Assembly (NCBI RefSeq): GCF_916619195.1
Contig: NZ_CAKAKL010000006.1
Coordinates: 186,001-250,000 of the forward strand
Length of the DNA stretch: 64,000 nucleotides
Direction: 5' to 3'
DNA from: Inquilinus sp. Marseille-Q2685
Lineage (GTDB): Bacteria > Pseudomonadota > Alphaproteobacteria > DSM-16000 > Inquilinaceae
Shown here: piece after piece, positions 36,257-46,706 of the stretch
Layout of the letters: the number at the start of each line of letters is the position of its first letter
Numbering within the stretch: position 1 is the stretch's first letter
The notes under the pieces: generated by a model
The model's database searches: none
What the model was told of the DNA's origin: nothing
The model's input: only the letters and a program-made list of their open reading frames with translations
Translations under genes and position numbers: made by a program

Positions 36257-36792
36257 GCGACTACGGCACCATCATCGGCCCCGGCGCGGTCCGGTTCGAG
36301 CGGCTGCTGCCGGGCCCGATCGAGCGGGTCTGGGCCTATCTGACCGAGTCCGACAAGCGCGGCACTTGGCTGGCCAGAGGCGCCGTCGAGCCCCGTGCCG
36401 GCGGCCAGGTCGAGCTGCATTTCCTGCACGCCGAGCTGTCGCCGCTGCCGGACGAAATTCCGGCCAAATACAAGTCGCTGGAGAAGGGCGCCAGCTCCAC
36501 CGCCCGGGTGACGCGCTGGGAGCCGCCACGGCTCCTGAGCCACAGCTGGCCCGGGTCGCCTGGCGAGGAGTCGGAGGTGACCTTCGAGCTGACGCCGCAG
36601 GGCGACGATGTCCTGCTGGTGCTGACCCACCGCCGCCTCGGGGCGGCGAAGATGGCGAGCGCCGCCGGCGGCTGGCACACCCATCTCGGCATCCTGGTCG
36701 ACCGGCTGCACGGCCGCGTGCCGCAGCCCTTCTTCATCACCCACACGCCGCTGGAAGCCGAGTACGAGAGGCGCATCGCCTCGGCGAGCTGA
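36253..36792 (+). CDS. SRPBCC (AHSA1-like) protein
   Basis: 179 residues of the START-like hydrophobic-cavity fold: VRFERLLPGPIERVWAYLTES at the start, TWLARGAVEPRAGG in the middle, and a long C-terminal helix with GWHTHLGILVDRLHG. It is translationally coupled to the ArsR gene. Such pairs are common, but ligand and role are unknown; the regulator may respond to the same hydrophobic compound. Confidence 0.9.
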   Translation: MSDYGTIIGPGAVRFERLLPGPIERVWAYLTESDKRGTWLARGAVEPRAGGQVELHFLHAELSPLPDEIPAKYKSLEKGASSTARVTRWEPPRLLSHSWPGSPGEESEVTFELTPQGDDVLLVLTHRRLGAAKMASAAGGWHTHLGILVDRLHGRVPQPFFITHTPLEAEYERRIASAS

Positions 36793-36816
36793 CGATCCCG
36801 ATCGGAGGAGACGACC

Positions 36817-37182
36817 ATGACCGCGACCTTCGCCGGCGGCCGCAACATCGCGCTGAAGGTGCCGCCGCACCAATACGACGCCACCGTTCGCTTCTACCGC
36901 GACGTGATCGGCCTCAGGCCGCTGGACAACCACCCGCCGGCGATCGGCTTCGAATTCGGCGCCAACCAGCTGTGGATCGACCGGGTCGACGCCCTGAGCC
37001 AGGCCGAGCTGTGGCTGGAGATCGTGGCCGACGACGTGCCGACGGCGGCGGAGCATTTCGCCGCCGCCGGCGTGGCCCGCCGCGACGAGATCGAGCGCCT
37101 GCCCGACGGCTTCGACGGCTTCTGGATTTCCGACCCCGCCGGGATCATCCACATCGTCTCGGGCAAGCGCAGCCAGTATTGA
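36817..37182 (+). CDS. VOC-family (glyoxalase/dioxygenase fold) protein
   Basis: 121 residues. Beta-alpha-beta-beta-beta units: RNIALKVPPHQYDATVRFYRDVIGL and AELWLEIVADDVPTAAEHF. The end FWISDPAGIIHIVSGKR carries the usual D-P-x-G motif. Possible metal residues are few (His in VPPHQY, Glu in WLEIV), so it may be a binding or resistance protein rather than an enzyme. It is the third gene of the arsR-SRPBCC operon. Confidence 0.85.
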   Translation: MTATFAGGRNIALKVPPHQYDATVRFYRDVIGLRPLDNHPPAIGFEFGANQLWIDRVDALSQAELWLEIVADDVPTAAEHFAAAGVARRDEIERLPDGFDGFWISDPAGIIHIVSGKRSQY

Positions 37183-37192
37183 ACAGCGGTGA

Positions 37193-37338
37193 GCCCCCCT
37201 CCCCCTACCGCAGAGGGAGGGGGAGGATCATTGGAAGGGCCGGAGCTTTAATGCCCGACGCAGAGCCTCTCCCCGTATTCATCACGCCCAGCCCTAGCCT
37301 TTCACTCTCCCCCTCCCCTCGCGGGAGGGGGTAGGGGG
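37193..37338. repeat. Intergenic inverted-repeat element, family B copy 2
   Basis: The left part CCCCCCTCCCCCTACCGC, followed by AGAGGGAGGGGGAGG, and the right part CTCTCCCCCTCCCCTCGCGGG, followed by AGGGGGTAGGGGG, are inverted relatives at the two ends. A unique centre (about 37225-37300) lies between. It fills the 175-bp gap between the convergent VOC and GntR genes. Confidence 0.65.
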
Positions 37339-37357
37339 CTGTCGATCGGACGTGCGG

Positions 37358-38092
37358 TTACGCCCCCTTCGGCTCCGTCGTCAGCGGCAGCAGCCTGGCA
37401 TGCGACGCCTCCAGCAGCCGCACCATCGCCGCCGCCGCCGCCTCCGGCTCCCGCCCGATGATCGCGGTGCGCACCGCGTCGTGCAGCGCCACGTCCTCGC
37501 TCGGCCGGGCGGCGTGGCGCTGCAGCATCTCCGACGACACCCTGAGCGCCGACTTCACCGCCGCGCCGATGGTCACGAACAGCCCGTTGTGCGACGCCGT
37601 GATGATCGCCAGGTGGAACTCCAGCGCCGCCTCGGACGACACCTTGACCGGCTGGTTCTCCTCATAGGCGCGGGCCAGCTGGCGGAAATGGCGCTCTATC
37701 GCGGCATGGTCGTCGGCCGTGCCGTCGCGCGCCGCGAGGTGGGACGCCCGCGGCTCGAAGCACATCCGCATCTCGAAGATGTCCTCGACGATCTTGGCGT
37801 CGAACTGCGCCTGCAGCCGCCAGGCCAGCACGTCGCGGTCCAAAAGGTTCCATTCGCCGAAGGGCAGCACCCGCGTCCCGGTCTTGGGCGACACCTCGAT
37901 CAGCCGCTTGCCGGCCAGGCTCTTGATCGCCTCGCGCAGCGTGGTCCGGCTGACGCCGTAGGTCTGGCACAGCTCGCTCTCGATCGGCAGCGACTCGTTC
38001 GGCCGGAACTCGCCGGACACGATGCGCATCCCCAGGCTGTTCGAGACCTGGGCGCTCATCGTCCCGACCAGGACCATCTCCCGTTCCAGCAT
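37358..38092 (-). CDS. FadR-subfamily GntR regulator of the arabinoside operon
   Basis: 244 residues. Winged helix: MRIVSGEFRPNESLPIESEL, then YGVSRTTLREAIKSLAGKRLIEVSPKTGTRVLP. The all-helical FCD effector domain follows, with metal/ligand residues in FEMRMCFEPRASHLAA, FHLAIITASHN and HDAVRTAIIG. Start at 38092 behind GGAG. It is divergent from the sugar ABC operon, which it most likely represses until a sugar or sugar acid binds. Confidence 0.9.
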   Translation of the reverse strand: MLEREMVLVGTMSAQVSNSLGMRIVSGEFRPNESLPIESELCQTYGVSRTTLREAIKSLAGKRLIEVSPKTGTRVLPFGEWNLLDRDVLAWRLQAQFDAKIVEDIFEMRMCFEPRASHLAARDGTADDHAAIERHFRQLARAYEENQPVKVSSEAALEFHLAIITASHNGLFVTIGAAVKSALRVSSEMLQRHAARPSEDVALHDAVRTAIIGREPEAAAAAMVRLLEASHARLLPLTTEPKGA

Positions 38093-38175
38093 CAGACCGT
38101 CTCCACCCTTCCGGCTTTTATCGATAGGCCGGGAAGGCCCGGTTGACAAAACCCGTCGATCCCACCGATGATCGA

Positions 38176-38185
38176 ATCATATGAT
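38176..38185. promoter_or_regulatory. Candidate GntR operator
   Basis: ATCATATGAT is a perfect 10-base palindrome in the only AT-rich part of the 116-bp divergent interval, 23 bp before the ABC ATPase GTG. It is placed to block the rightward promoter. Confidence 0.45.
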
Positions 38186-38208
38186 AATACCATTGGGGAG
38201 GAAATGGG

Positions 38209-39303
<1,095 letters not shown>

Positions 39304-39310
39304 GGAGGGG

Positions 39311-40237
39311 ATGGTGACCGCCACCGCCGCCGGCCGCACCGTCGAACGGACCCGCCGCCTGGGCGGCGCCCGGACCGGGCCGGACTGGCGCAACATCGGC
39401 TTCGTCCTGCCCTTCCTGGTCGTCTACCTGCTGCTGCTGGTCTGGCCGCTGTTCGACGGCATCTGGATCAGCCTGCAGAAATTCGACATGTTCGACGGCA
39501 CCGGCCGCTATGCCGGCCTGGCCAACTACAAGCGGCTGTTCGCCGACAGGATCTTCCTCGGCGCGGTCTGGAACACGGCGCTGTTCGTGCTGATGACCGT
39601 GCCGGCCTTCGTCGTGGTCGGCCTGGTCCTGGCCCTGGCGCTGAACCGGCCGACCCGCATGGCCGCGGCGCTGCGCGCCACCTTCTTCGCCACATCGGTG
39701 CTGTCGGTCACCATCGTCACCATCGTCTGGAAGATGATGTACCTGCCGGACCGCGGCCTCTTGACCAATGTCCTGGGCGCGTTCGGGCAGGCGCCGATCC
39801 CGATCCTGAGCGACCCGTCCCTGGCCCTGCCCGGCATCGCCGTGGCCACGGTGTGGTGGGGCATCGGCCTGCCGATGATGCTGTTCCTGGCGGCGCTGCA
39901 GCAGATCCCGCGCGAGCTGTACGAGGCCGCGGCGCTGGACAGCGCCGGCCGCTGGCGGTCGTTCCGGCACATCACCCTGCCATCGATCCGTCGGACCGTG
40001 GTGCTCGTGGCCGTGATCGAGATCGTCTACCAGTTCCAGCTGTTCGGGCAGTCCTACCTGCTGACCCGCGGCGGGCCGAACAACGCCTCGCGCCCGATCG
40101 TGCAGTTCATCTACGAGCAGGGCTTCCGCAACTGGGACCTGGGCTATGCCGCCGCTGCGTCCGAGGTGCTGTTCGGGCTGATGCTGATCGCCGCCATGGC
40201 GCAATACCTGCTGACCCGCCGGAGGGCCGAGGGATGA
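39311..40237 (+). CDS. Sugar ABC importer permease 1 (MalF/UgpA type)
   Basis: 308 residues, six helices. The N-terminal tail is basic; helix 1 is FVLPFLVVYLLLLVWPLFDG. The coupling helix EAA motif is YEAAALDSAGRWRSFRHITLP. It pairs with the second permease to form the channel for a CUT1-type oligosaccharide importer. Its stop overlaps the next start. Confidence 0.93.
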   Translation: MVTATAAGRTVERTRRLGGARTGPDWRNIGFVLPFLVVYLLLLVWPLFDGIWISLQKFDMFDGTGRYAGLANYKRLFADRIFLGAVWNTALFVLMTVPAFVVVGLVLALALNRPTRMAAALRATFFATSVLSVTIVTIVWKMMYLPDRGLLTNVLGAFGQAPIPILSDPSLALPGIAVATVWWGIGLPMMLFLAALQQIPRELYEAAALDSAGRWRSFRHITLPSIRRTVVLVAVIEIVYQFQLFGQSYLLTRGGPNNASRPIVQFIYEQGFRNWDLGYAAAASEVLFGLMLIAAMAQYLLTRRRAEG

Positions 40238-41097
40238 CCGCCATCACCACAGCGCCCGCCCGGCAGGGCATGGTCGGCCGCAGCCTGGGCGACCGGCTGA
40301 TCCTGTGGGCCGTCATCCTGCTCGCGGTGATCTGGGTGGTGCCGGTGGCCTGGATCACCGGGCTGTCGTTCAAGCCCAACAGCGAGCTGATGGTCGACAC
40401 CGGCACGCTGTTCCGGGCGCCCTATACGCTGAAGAACTACACCGACATCCTCGCCAATTCCGGCGTGTTCCGCTGGGTGCTGAACAGCGTGATCGTGTCG
40501 CTGGGCCAGACCGTGGGCGTGCTGATCCTGGCGTCGCTGGCCGGCTACGGCTTCGCCCGCGCCCAGTTCCCCGGCCGCGGCCTGGTCTTCGCGCTGGTGC
40601 TGATCGGCCTGGCGGTGCCGGAGCAGGCGGTGATCATCGCCCGCTTCCAGATGTTCAACGACCTGAAGATCCACAACTCCTATCTCGGGCTGATCCTGCC
40701 GCATCTGTCGGCGCCGTTCGGCGTCTTCCTGATGACGCAGTACTTCAAGGCGATCCCGCGCGAGCTGGACGAGGCGGCGCTGCTGGACAACGCCTCGCGC
40801 TTCAAGACCTTCTGGCGTGTGCTGCTGCCGCTGACCGTGCCGGCCCAGGCGACGCTGGGGATTTTCACCTTCCTCAGCTCCTGGAACGACTACCTGTGGC
40901 CGCTGATCTCGGCGACCAAGCCGGAGATGTTCACCCTGACCGTCGGCCTGGCCTCGACCCAGACCAACTTCGCCCAGTCCGAGGGGCTGGGCTACCTGAT
41001 GGCGCAGTCGGTCTTCGCCGGGCTGCCCGTGCTGATCGTCTACCTGTTCTTCCAGAAATACATCGTCACGGCCGTCGCCGGCGCCGCCGTCCGCTGA
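40234..41097 (+). CDS. Sugar ABC importer permease 2 (MalG/UgpE type)
   Basis: 287 residues, six helices, with EAA motif DEAALLDNASRFKTFWRVLLP and the C-terminal YLFFQKYIVTAVAGAAVR typical of MalG-type proteins. The start at 40234 overlaps permease 1 (ATGA). Confidence 0.93.
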   Translation: MTAITTAPARQGMVGRSLGDRLILWAVILLAVIWVVPVAWITGLSFKPNSELMVDTGTLFRAPYTLKNYTDILANSGVFRWVLNSVIVSLGQTVGVLILASLAGYGFARAQFPGRGLVFALVLIGLAVPEQAVIIARFQMFNDLKIHNSYLGLILPHLSAPFGVFLMTQYFKAIPRELDEAALLDNASRFKTFWRVLLPLTVPAQATLGIFTFLSSWNDYLWPLISATKPEMFTLTVGLASTQTNFAQSEGLGYLMAQSVFAGLPVLIVYLFFQKYIVTAVAGAAVR

Positions 41098-41137
41098 GAC
41101 GCGCGGCAGAAACGGCCGGAACCAAGGAGGGAGAGCC

Positions 41138-42451
41138 ATGAGAAGCCGCTTTGCTTTGGCCCTGGCGGGGCTGGTCCTGGCCGCGGGTCCCGCCTGGGCA
41201 CAGGACAAGACCGAGATCTCGCTGTCGCGCTTCTTCGGCGCCTGCGAGGCCGACTACGCCGATGTCACCGACGTCTCGAAGGCGCACGGCGAGTGCGGCA
41301 TCATCACGGCACTGATCAACAAGTTCAACGCCGAGAGCCCGGACGTCCACGTCAAGGTCGATATCGTCGAATGGCCCGGCTACGACCAGCTGACCGCCCG
41401 GCTGCGCTCCGACGACCCGCCGACCATCTCGGTGATGCATGAATCGGTGATCAGCGACTATGCCTCGCGCGACCTGCTGGAGCCGCTGGACGAGGACTTC
41501 AAGGCCGCCGGCATCGACGCCGCCGACTTCACCGAGGCGGCGAAGACCGGGGTGACCAAGGACGGCAAGATCTACGCCCTGCCCTTCGACACCCACACCT
41601 GGCTGTGGCACATCAACCTGAACCTGTTCAAACAGGCCGGCCTCGTCGGCGACGACGGCAAGCCGATCCTGCCGAAATCGCCGGAGGATCTGCTGGCCCA
41701 GGCCAAGCAGTTCAAGGAGAAGACCGGCAAGCCCTATTTCGTGCAGGCGACGGTGAACGAGCAGGCGAACTACGCCCGCACGCTCTACACCCTGCTGTAC
41801 CAGCAGAACTCGGACTTCTTCGCCGACCCGACCCAGATCAAGCTGCAGACGCCCGAGGCGCGCAACGCGGTCGAGCTGTTCCGCACCATCTACCAGAACG
41901 GCGACACCACCAAGGACCAGGACTACGCGGCGTCGACGGCCGGCTTCGCCCAGGGCGACGGCGGCGTCTACATCATGGGCACCTGGCTGATCGACAGCTA
42001 CAACGAGGAGGCGGCCAAGCCCGGCGGCGCGCTGAGCAACGGCTACACCGTCGTGCCCTTCCCGCAGCTGTACGGCAACGCCAAGGTCTGGGCCGACGGC
42101 CACAGCTGGGTGATCCCCAAGGCCGGCCTCGACGACGCCAAGCGCAAGGCTGCGGTCAAGCTGCTGAAGTTCCTGTGGGACAACGACTTCGAATGGGCCC
42201 GGACCGGCCACCTGCCGGTGCGCCAGTCGGTGGCGAATGCCCAAGGCTTCCTCGACCTGCCGCACCGCAAGGACATCGTCAGCCTGACCAAGGACGGCAC
42301 TGCCCTGCCCCAGGCGGTGAAGCGCCAGTTCGGGCTGCAGGAGATCCTGACCGAGGAGGTCAACGCCGCGGCGCAGAACCAGAAGACCGTCGACCAGGCC
42401 CTGGCCGACGCCGAGAGCCGCGTCAACGAGCTGCTGGCCAACGCCCGCTGA
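41138..42451 (+). CDS. Sugar-binding protein of the ABC importer
   Basis: 437 residues. Signal peptide MRSRFALALAGLVLAAGPAWAQ, cleaved after AWA. Extracellular solute-binding family 1: EISLSRFFGACEADYADV, WPGYDQLTARLRSDDPPTIS, LPFDTHTWLWHINLNLF, GDGGVYIMGTWLIDSY. The extra Cys pair near the N-terminus (GAC...GEC) could form a disulfide. By context the ligand is an arabinose-containing oligosaccharide. Confidence 0.92.
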   Translation: MRSRFALALAGLVLAAGPAWAQDKTEISLSRFFGACEADYADVTDVSKAHGECGIITALINKFNAESPDVHVKVDIVEWPGYDQLTARLRSDDPPTISVMHESVISDYASRDLLEPLDEDFKAAGIDAADFTEAAKTGVTKDGKIYALPFDTHTWLWHINLNLFKQAGLVGDDGKPILPKSPEDLLAQAKQFKEKTGKPYFVQATVNEQANYARTLYTLLYQQNSDFFADPTQIKLQTPEARNAVELFRTIYQNGDTTKDQDYAASTAGFAQGDGGVYIMGTWLIDSYNEEAAKPGGALSNGYTVVPFPQLYGNAKVWADGHSWVIPKAGLDDAKRKAAVKLLKFLWDNDFEWARTGHLPVRQSVANAQGFLDLPHRKDIVSLTKDGTALPQAVKRQFGLQEILTEEVNAAAQNQKTVDQALADAESRVNELLANAR

Positions 42452-42516
42452 CCCTTTCCCGGCCGCGCCGCCCGGCGCGGCCGCACCTTCCACCTTCCCA
42501 TCGAGACCACCGACCC

Positions 42517-44037
42517 ATGATCTCCGCAAGGCTGACCGTCGACCGCGACTTCGTCCTCTCCGACCTCGACCGCCGCGTCTTCGGCGCCTTCGTCGAGCAT
42601 ATGGGCCGCTGCGTCTATGGCGGCATCTACGAGCCCGGCCACCCGACCGCCGATGCCCGCGGCTTCCGCGGCGACGTGCTGGAGCTGACGCGCGAGCTGG
42701 GGCCGACCATCATCCGCTATCCCGGCGGCAACTTCCTCTCCGGCTACAACTGGGAGGACGGGGTCGGACCGGTGGAGCAGCGGCCGGTGCGCCGCGACCT
42801 GGCCTGGTTCTCGACCGAGACCAACCGCTTCGGCACCAACGAGTTCATGGACTGGGCCCGCGCCGCCGGGGTCGAGCCGATGCTGGGCGTCAATCTCGGC
42901 ACCCGCGGGCCGGACGAGGCGCGCCGCTTCCTGGAATACTGCAACCATGCCGGCGGCTCGGCGCTGTCGGAGCTGCGCCGGTCGCACGGCTATGACGCGC
43001 CGCACGACGTCAAGTTCTGGTGCCTGGGCAACGAGATGGACGGGCCCTGGCAGATCGGCGCCAAGACCGCCGCGGAATACGGCCGCGCTGCGCTGGAGAC
43101 GGCCAAGGTTATGCGCTGGGTCGACCCGACCATCCAGCTCGCCGCCTGCGGCTCGTCCCACCGCAACATGGCGACCTACGGCGCCTGGGAATACGAGGTG
43201 CTGGACCACTGCTACGACCAGGTCGACTTCATCTCGCTGCACACCTACTTCAACAACAACGCCGACTCGGCGCCGGAGTATTTCGGCGTGATCGAGCTGA
43301 TGGATGCCTTCATCAAGGAGGTGGCGGCGATCTGCGACGCCGTGGGGGCCAAGCGCCGGTCGCGCAAGAAGATCATGCTGTCCTTCGACGAGTGGAACGT
43401 CTGGTACAAGACCCACAAGATCGAGCACATGCGCAAGCCGGGCTGGCCCGAGGCGCCGCATCTGATCGAGGAGATCTACAACGCCGAGGATGCGCTGATC
43501 GTCGGCGGCGCGCTGATCGCGCTGATGAACAACGCCGACCGGGTGAAGACCGCCTGCATCGCCCAGCTGGTCAACGTCATCGGCCCGATCATGACCGAGA
43601 CCGGCGGCGCCGCCTGGCGGCAGACCATCTTCCATCCCTTCGCCCTGGCCGCCCGGCACGGCCATGGCCGGGTGCTGCAGGCCAAGGTCGAATCGCCGGG
43701 CTACGCCGCCCAGTCCTGGCCGGAGATCCCGTATCTCTACGCCACCGTGGTCGACAACCCGGCCGACGGCACCACCACGGTCTTCGCGCTGAACCGCAGC
43801 CTGTCCGACCCGATGGACCTGGACGTGGCGCTGCGCGGGCTGGGCGCCGACCGCCGGCTGGTAGCGGCGACCGAGATCCACCACGCCAACCTGAAGGCGG
43901 TGAACACCAAGGAGGCGCCGAACACCGTGGCGCCGGCGGCGAACCCGGACGTCTCGGTCGACGGCGAGCGGCTGCGGGCGAAGCTGAAGCCGGCCAGCTG
44001 GAACGTGATCGTGACCCAGGCGGCGCCGCGCGCCTGA
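42517..44037 (+). CDS. abfA: Alpha-L-arabinofuranosidase, GH51
   Basis: 506 residues, the length of Geobacillus AbfA. The acid/base is Glu173 in CLGNEMDGPWQ and the nucleophile Glu292 in SFDEWNVWY, at nearly the positions known for the family (175 and 294). RYPGGNFLSGYNWEDGVGP is the substrate-side loop. No signal peptide, so it acts in the cytoplasm, releasing arabinose from arabino-oligosaccharides brought in by the ABC importer. It is the last gene of that operon, 65 bp after the binding protein. Confidence 0.95.
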   Translation: MISARLTVDRDFVLSDLDRRVFGAFVEHMGRCVYGGIYEPGHPTADARGFRGDVLELTRELGPTIIRYPGGNFLSGYNWEDGVGPVEQRPVRRDLAWFSTETNRFGTNEFMDWARAAGVEPMLGVNLGTRGPDEARRFLEYCNHAGGSALSELRRSHGYDAPHDVKFWCLGNEMDGPWQIGAKTAAEYGRAALETAKVMRWVDPTIQLAACGSSHRNMATYGAWEYEVLDHCYDQVDFISLHTYFNNNADSAPEYFGVIELMDAFIKEVAAICDAVGAKRRSRKKIMLSFDEWNVWYKTHKIEHMRKPGWPEAPHLIEEIYNAEDALIVGGALIALMNNADRVKTACIAQLVNVIGPIMTETGGAAWRQTIFHPFALAARHGHGRVLQAKVESPGYAAQSWPEIPYLYATVVDNPADGTTTVFALNRSLSDPMDLDVALRGLGADRRLVAATEIHHANLKAVNTKEAPNTVAPAANPDVSVDGERLRAKLKPASWNVIVTQAAPRA

Positions 44038-44055
44038 ATTTCGACCGGATTCGGC

Positions 44056-44095
44056 GCTGAAGATACCGGCGCGGTATCGTGCCGGCATCTTCAGC
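44056..44095 (+). terminator. Hairpin at the end of the arabinoside operon
   Basis: GCTGAAGATACCGGC and GCCGGCATCTTCAGC pair with a single mismatch around a 10-base loop, 18 bp after the abfA stop. No T-run follows, so it may be a weak or Rho-assisted terminator or mRNA-stabilising structure. Confidence 0.55.
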
Positions 44096-44109
44096 CCGAG
44101 GCGGTCTTC

Positions 44110-45315
44110 ATGCGCTTCCCCCTTCTGTTCACCTTCCTGCTGCTGCTCGGCCTGGCGGCAAAGCCGGTATCGGCCCAGGATGGCGCCCAGGAGTTTCCGG
44201 CCTGGACCCGCGACCTGGAGGGCACCATCGGTCCGCACAGGATCGCCCTCTCGTTGTCGCGCGAGGCCGACACGCTGTCCGGCAGCTATTGCTACGGCGA
44301 CTGCAAGGCGGGGCGGATCAGCCTCGCCGGCATCGTCGAGAACGGGGAGATGCGGCTGGAGGAACGCGCCGCCCCCGATGCCCCGGTCACCGGCCGGTGG
44401 GTGCTGCGCAGCGGCATGGGGCCGCTGTCCGGCGAATGGCGCGGGCCGAAGGGCGGCAAGGCACTGCCGGTGGTGCTGGGCACCGCCGGCGCGGCGCATG
44501 ACTTCCCCTTCGACATCCGCGTCCGCGCCACCGGCGCGCCGGGCGCCCCCGAGAGCTGCAACGACGTCCCGGCGATCACCGCGATCCTTCTGCGCGGTCC
44601 GGACGGCGCCACGCAGGAGTTGGGAACCGACTCCCAGGGCACCTGCGGCATGTTCCTGCCCGAGGTGGTGGACGTGAACTTCGACGGCTGGCCCGACCTC
44701 GTCATCGCGCTGTTCCTGCCGGCCGCGCCGAACATCCCCCAGCAATACTGGATCTACGATCCGGTGACGGGGCGCATGGCCGACGCCCCGGCGGCGCTGC
44801 AGGAAATCACCTCGCCCGAGTTCATCCCGGAGGAGAAGCGCATCGTCAGCACTTGGCGGGCCGGCTGCTGCGACCATGGCATCGATGTCTATCAGTGGAA
44901 GGGCGCCGGGCTGGAGAAGGTCGATAGCGGCGAGAGCTATTTCATGCCGGTGCGGCTGAAGGGCGAGATCGTCTATTGCTACGTCATGCCGGGCTACGGA
45001 CACGGCCGGATCGATTACGCGCCGGCGCCGGTCGAAGCGGATGGGCGGCTGTCGCTGGATCTGGAAGGCAGCGACTGCGACGTCTCCCCCGGCGCCTTCA
45101 TCGACCGCATCCGGATCGACGTCTACGGGCCGGAGGCGCAGGGCAGCCCTTTGCTGCGCACGGCGCGGACGCGCTGGGCCGCGGTCGACATGCCGGAGGG
45201 GAGGCGCTGGTGCCCGGAGATCCCGGTCTATGACGGCGGCCGGATCGACCGAGAGGTGCTGCGGGACGAGGCCTGCCTGCAGAAGGATCCGACGGCCCCG
45301 GCGGCGGCACGGTAG
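44110..45315 (+). CDS. Exported XAC2610-like protein
   Basis: 401 residues with signal peptide (MRFPLLFTFLLLLGLAAKPV, ending SAQD). The middle segment VDVNFDGWPDLVIALFLP (a calcium-loop-like D-x-N-x-D), then QQYWIYDPVTGRM, matches the XAC2610-related pattern of periplasmic proteins of unknown function. Several Cys (SYCYGDC, GCCDH, SDCD) suggest disulfides. Isolated gene. Confidence 0.7.
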   Translation: MRFPLLFTFLLLLGLAAKPVSAQDGAQEFPAWTRDLEGTIGPHRIALSLSREADTLSGSYCYGDCKAGRISLAGIVENGEMRLEERAAPDAPVTGRWVLRSGMGPLSGEWRGPKGGKALPVVLGTAGAAHDFPFDIRVRATGAPGAPESCNDVPAITAILLRGPDGATQELGTDSQGTCGMFLPEVVDVNFDGWPDLVIALFLPAAPNIPQQYWIYDPVTGRMADAPAALQEITSPEFIPEEKRIVSTWRAGCCDHGIDVYQWKGAGLEKVDSGESYFMPVRLKGEIVYCYVMPGYGHGRIDYAPAPVEADGRLSLDLEGSDCDVSPGAFIDRIRIDVYGPEAQGSPLLRTARTRWAAVDMPEGRRWCPEIPVYDGGRIDREVLRDEACLQKDPTAPAAAR

Positions 45316-45431
45316 AATCCAGGCCGCGCGACTCTCGGCTTGACGCCGGGCGTCCGGCCCCTTATACGAACGCCCTCGTCCCGGCAGCGATGCCGGGCAA
45401 TTCTTTTTGACCGTGCTTCGAGGATAGACCC

Positions 45432-45728
45432 ATGGCGCGACGCTGCCAGGTGACCGGCAAGGGCGTGATGAGCGGCAACAATGTCAGCCACGCCAAGAAC
45501 AGGACCCGCCGGCGGTTCCTGCCGAACCTGCAGACCACTTCGCTGGTCTCGGAGGTTCTCGGCGTGTCGGTGCGCCTGCGCCTGACCACCAACGGCATCC
45601 GCACCATCGAGCATCGCGGCGGCCTCGACGGCTACCTCGCCAGCGCCCCGGACTCGGCCCTGGATGCCGAGCTGCGCGGCCTGAAGCACCGCATCATCAA
45701 GGCCCAGGCTGCCGCCCAGGCCGCCTGA
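45432..45728 (+). CDS. rpmB: 50S ribosomal protein L28
   Basis: 98 residues, the usual alphaproteobacterial length. [20 protein letters not shown], then [12 protein letters not shown], matches L28. It is a structural protein of the large subunit. A strong terminator follows. Confidence 0.98.
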   Translation: MARRCQVTGKGVMSGNNVSHAKNRTRRRFLPNLQTTSLVSEVLGVSVRLRLTTNGIRTIEHRGGLDGYLASAPDSALDAELRGLKHRIIKAQAAAQAA

Positions 45729-45773
45729 TCGACCCGCGCAGCGGCCGTCCCCGGCCGCGCAAAGGAACCGGAG

Positions 45774-45801
45774 AAAGCCCGCCCACGGTCGCGGGCTTTT
45801 T
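45774..45801 (+). terminator. Rho-independent terminator after rpmB
   Basis: AAAGCCCGC (45774-45782) pairs with GCGGGCTTT (45791-45799) around CCACGGTC and ends in five T's, 45 bp after the rpmB stop. Confidence 0.92.
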
Positions 45802-45877
45802 CGTTGCCGCCGTCAGGCGTTGCCGACGGACCTCCGTTCCCTTAACGTTCCCTCTCGATTCCGAATGAGGAGACGTC

Positions 45878-46549
45878 ATGGGGATCACGCTCTATTCCGG
45901 GCCGCTGAGCCTGTTCTCGCGCAAGGTCGAGATCGCCCTGGCCGAGAAGGGCCTGGCCCATGAGCGGATCATGGTGCCCTTCACCCAGGCCGAGGGCTAC
46001 CGGCCGAAGCACCCGGCGGTGCTGGCCGCCAACCCCAAGGGCCAGGTGCCGGTGCTGATCGATGGCGATCTGACCCTATTCGATTCGACCGTGATCCTCG
46101 ACTATCTCGAGGACGCGTATCCCAAGCCTCCGCTGTACCCGCGCGACGCCGCCGGCCGCGCCCGCTGCCGCTTGGCCGAGCTCGAAGCCGACGAAATCGT
46201 GATGCCGGACGTCCGGCCGCTGATGCATCGCAGCGAGCCGCCAGACCCGGCGCGGCGCGAGGCGCAGGAGGCCGGCGCCCGCCAAGCCGAGGCGGCGCTG
46301 CGCGGCCATTGGCGCCGGCTGGACGCGCGGCTGGCCGGCCGCGACTTCCTGTTCGACGCGCTGACCGTCGCCGACATCGCCCTATTCATGACCGTGCTGT
46401 TCGCCCTGCGGCTGCACGGGCCGCGGCTGGACGGGTTCCCGGCTTTGGCCGGCTGGTACGAGCGCCTCTCCGCCCGCCCGGCCTTCTCCAAGGTCCGGGC
46501 CGAGGTCGCCAACGCCGACCGGGAACTGTCGCCCGCTCTCTTCGGATAG
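45878..46549 (+). CDS. Glutathione S-transferase family protein (stringent starvation/SspA-like fold)
   Basis: 223 residues. N-terminal thioredoxin fold: LYSGPLSLFSRKVEIALAEKG, with KGQVPVLIDGD (cis-Pro) and FDSTVILDYLEDAYP (glutathione-binding Ser). The helical domain ends ADIALFMTVLFALRLHGP. Ser replaces Cys/Tyr at the active-site turn, as in theta/SspA-like groups. Substrate unknown. Confidence 0.88.
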   Translation: MGITLYSGPLSLFSRKVEIALAEKGLAHERIMVPFTQAEGYRPKHPAVLAANPKGQVPVLIDGDLTLFDSTVILDYLEDAYPKPPLYPRDAAGRARCRLAELEADEIVMPDVRPLMHRSEPPDPARREAQEAGARQAEAALRGHWRRLDARLAGRDFLFDALTVADIALFMTVLFALRLHGPRLDGFPALAGWYERLSARPAFSKVRAEVANADRELSPALFG

Positions 46550-46555
46550 GCCGGC

Positions 46556-46686
46556 TCACCCCCTCACCCGAAATCGCTGCGCGATTTCGACCTCTCCCCA
46601 AGGAGAGGTGTAGTGGGGCGCGGCTCTGTTTCCCTCTCCTTGGGGAGAGGGAGGGGCCCGTCGCGTTGGCGACGGGAGGGTGAGGG
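46556..46686. repeat. Intergenic palindromic repeat, family B copy 3
   Basis: CCCTCACCC (46561-46569) and GGGTGAGGG (46678-46686) form outer arms. Inner inverted segments are CCTCTCCCCAAGGAGAGG and CCCTCTCCTTGGGGAGAGGG, plus two small hairpins (GAAATCGCTGCGCGATTTC; CCCGTCGCGTTGGCGACGGG). It fills the gap between the convergent GST and crotonase genes. Confidence 0.75.
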
Positions 46687-46706
46687 AGAATCGCGCCGAT
46701 GTCTCC

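Noticed and set aside
42043-45003. A 986-codon open frame on the minus strand opposite the sugar-binding protein and abfA genes
   Set aside because: It is antisense to two clearly real genes with intact active sites; its Arg/Gly/His-rich product looks like a typical GC-bias shadow.
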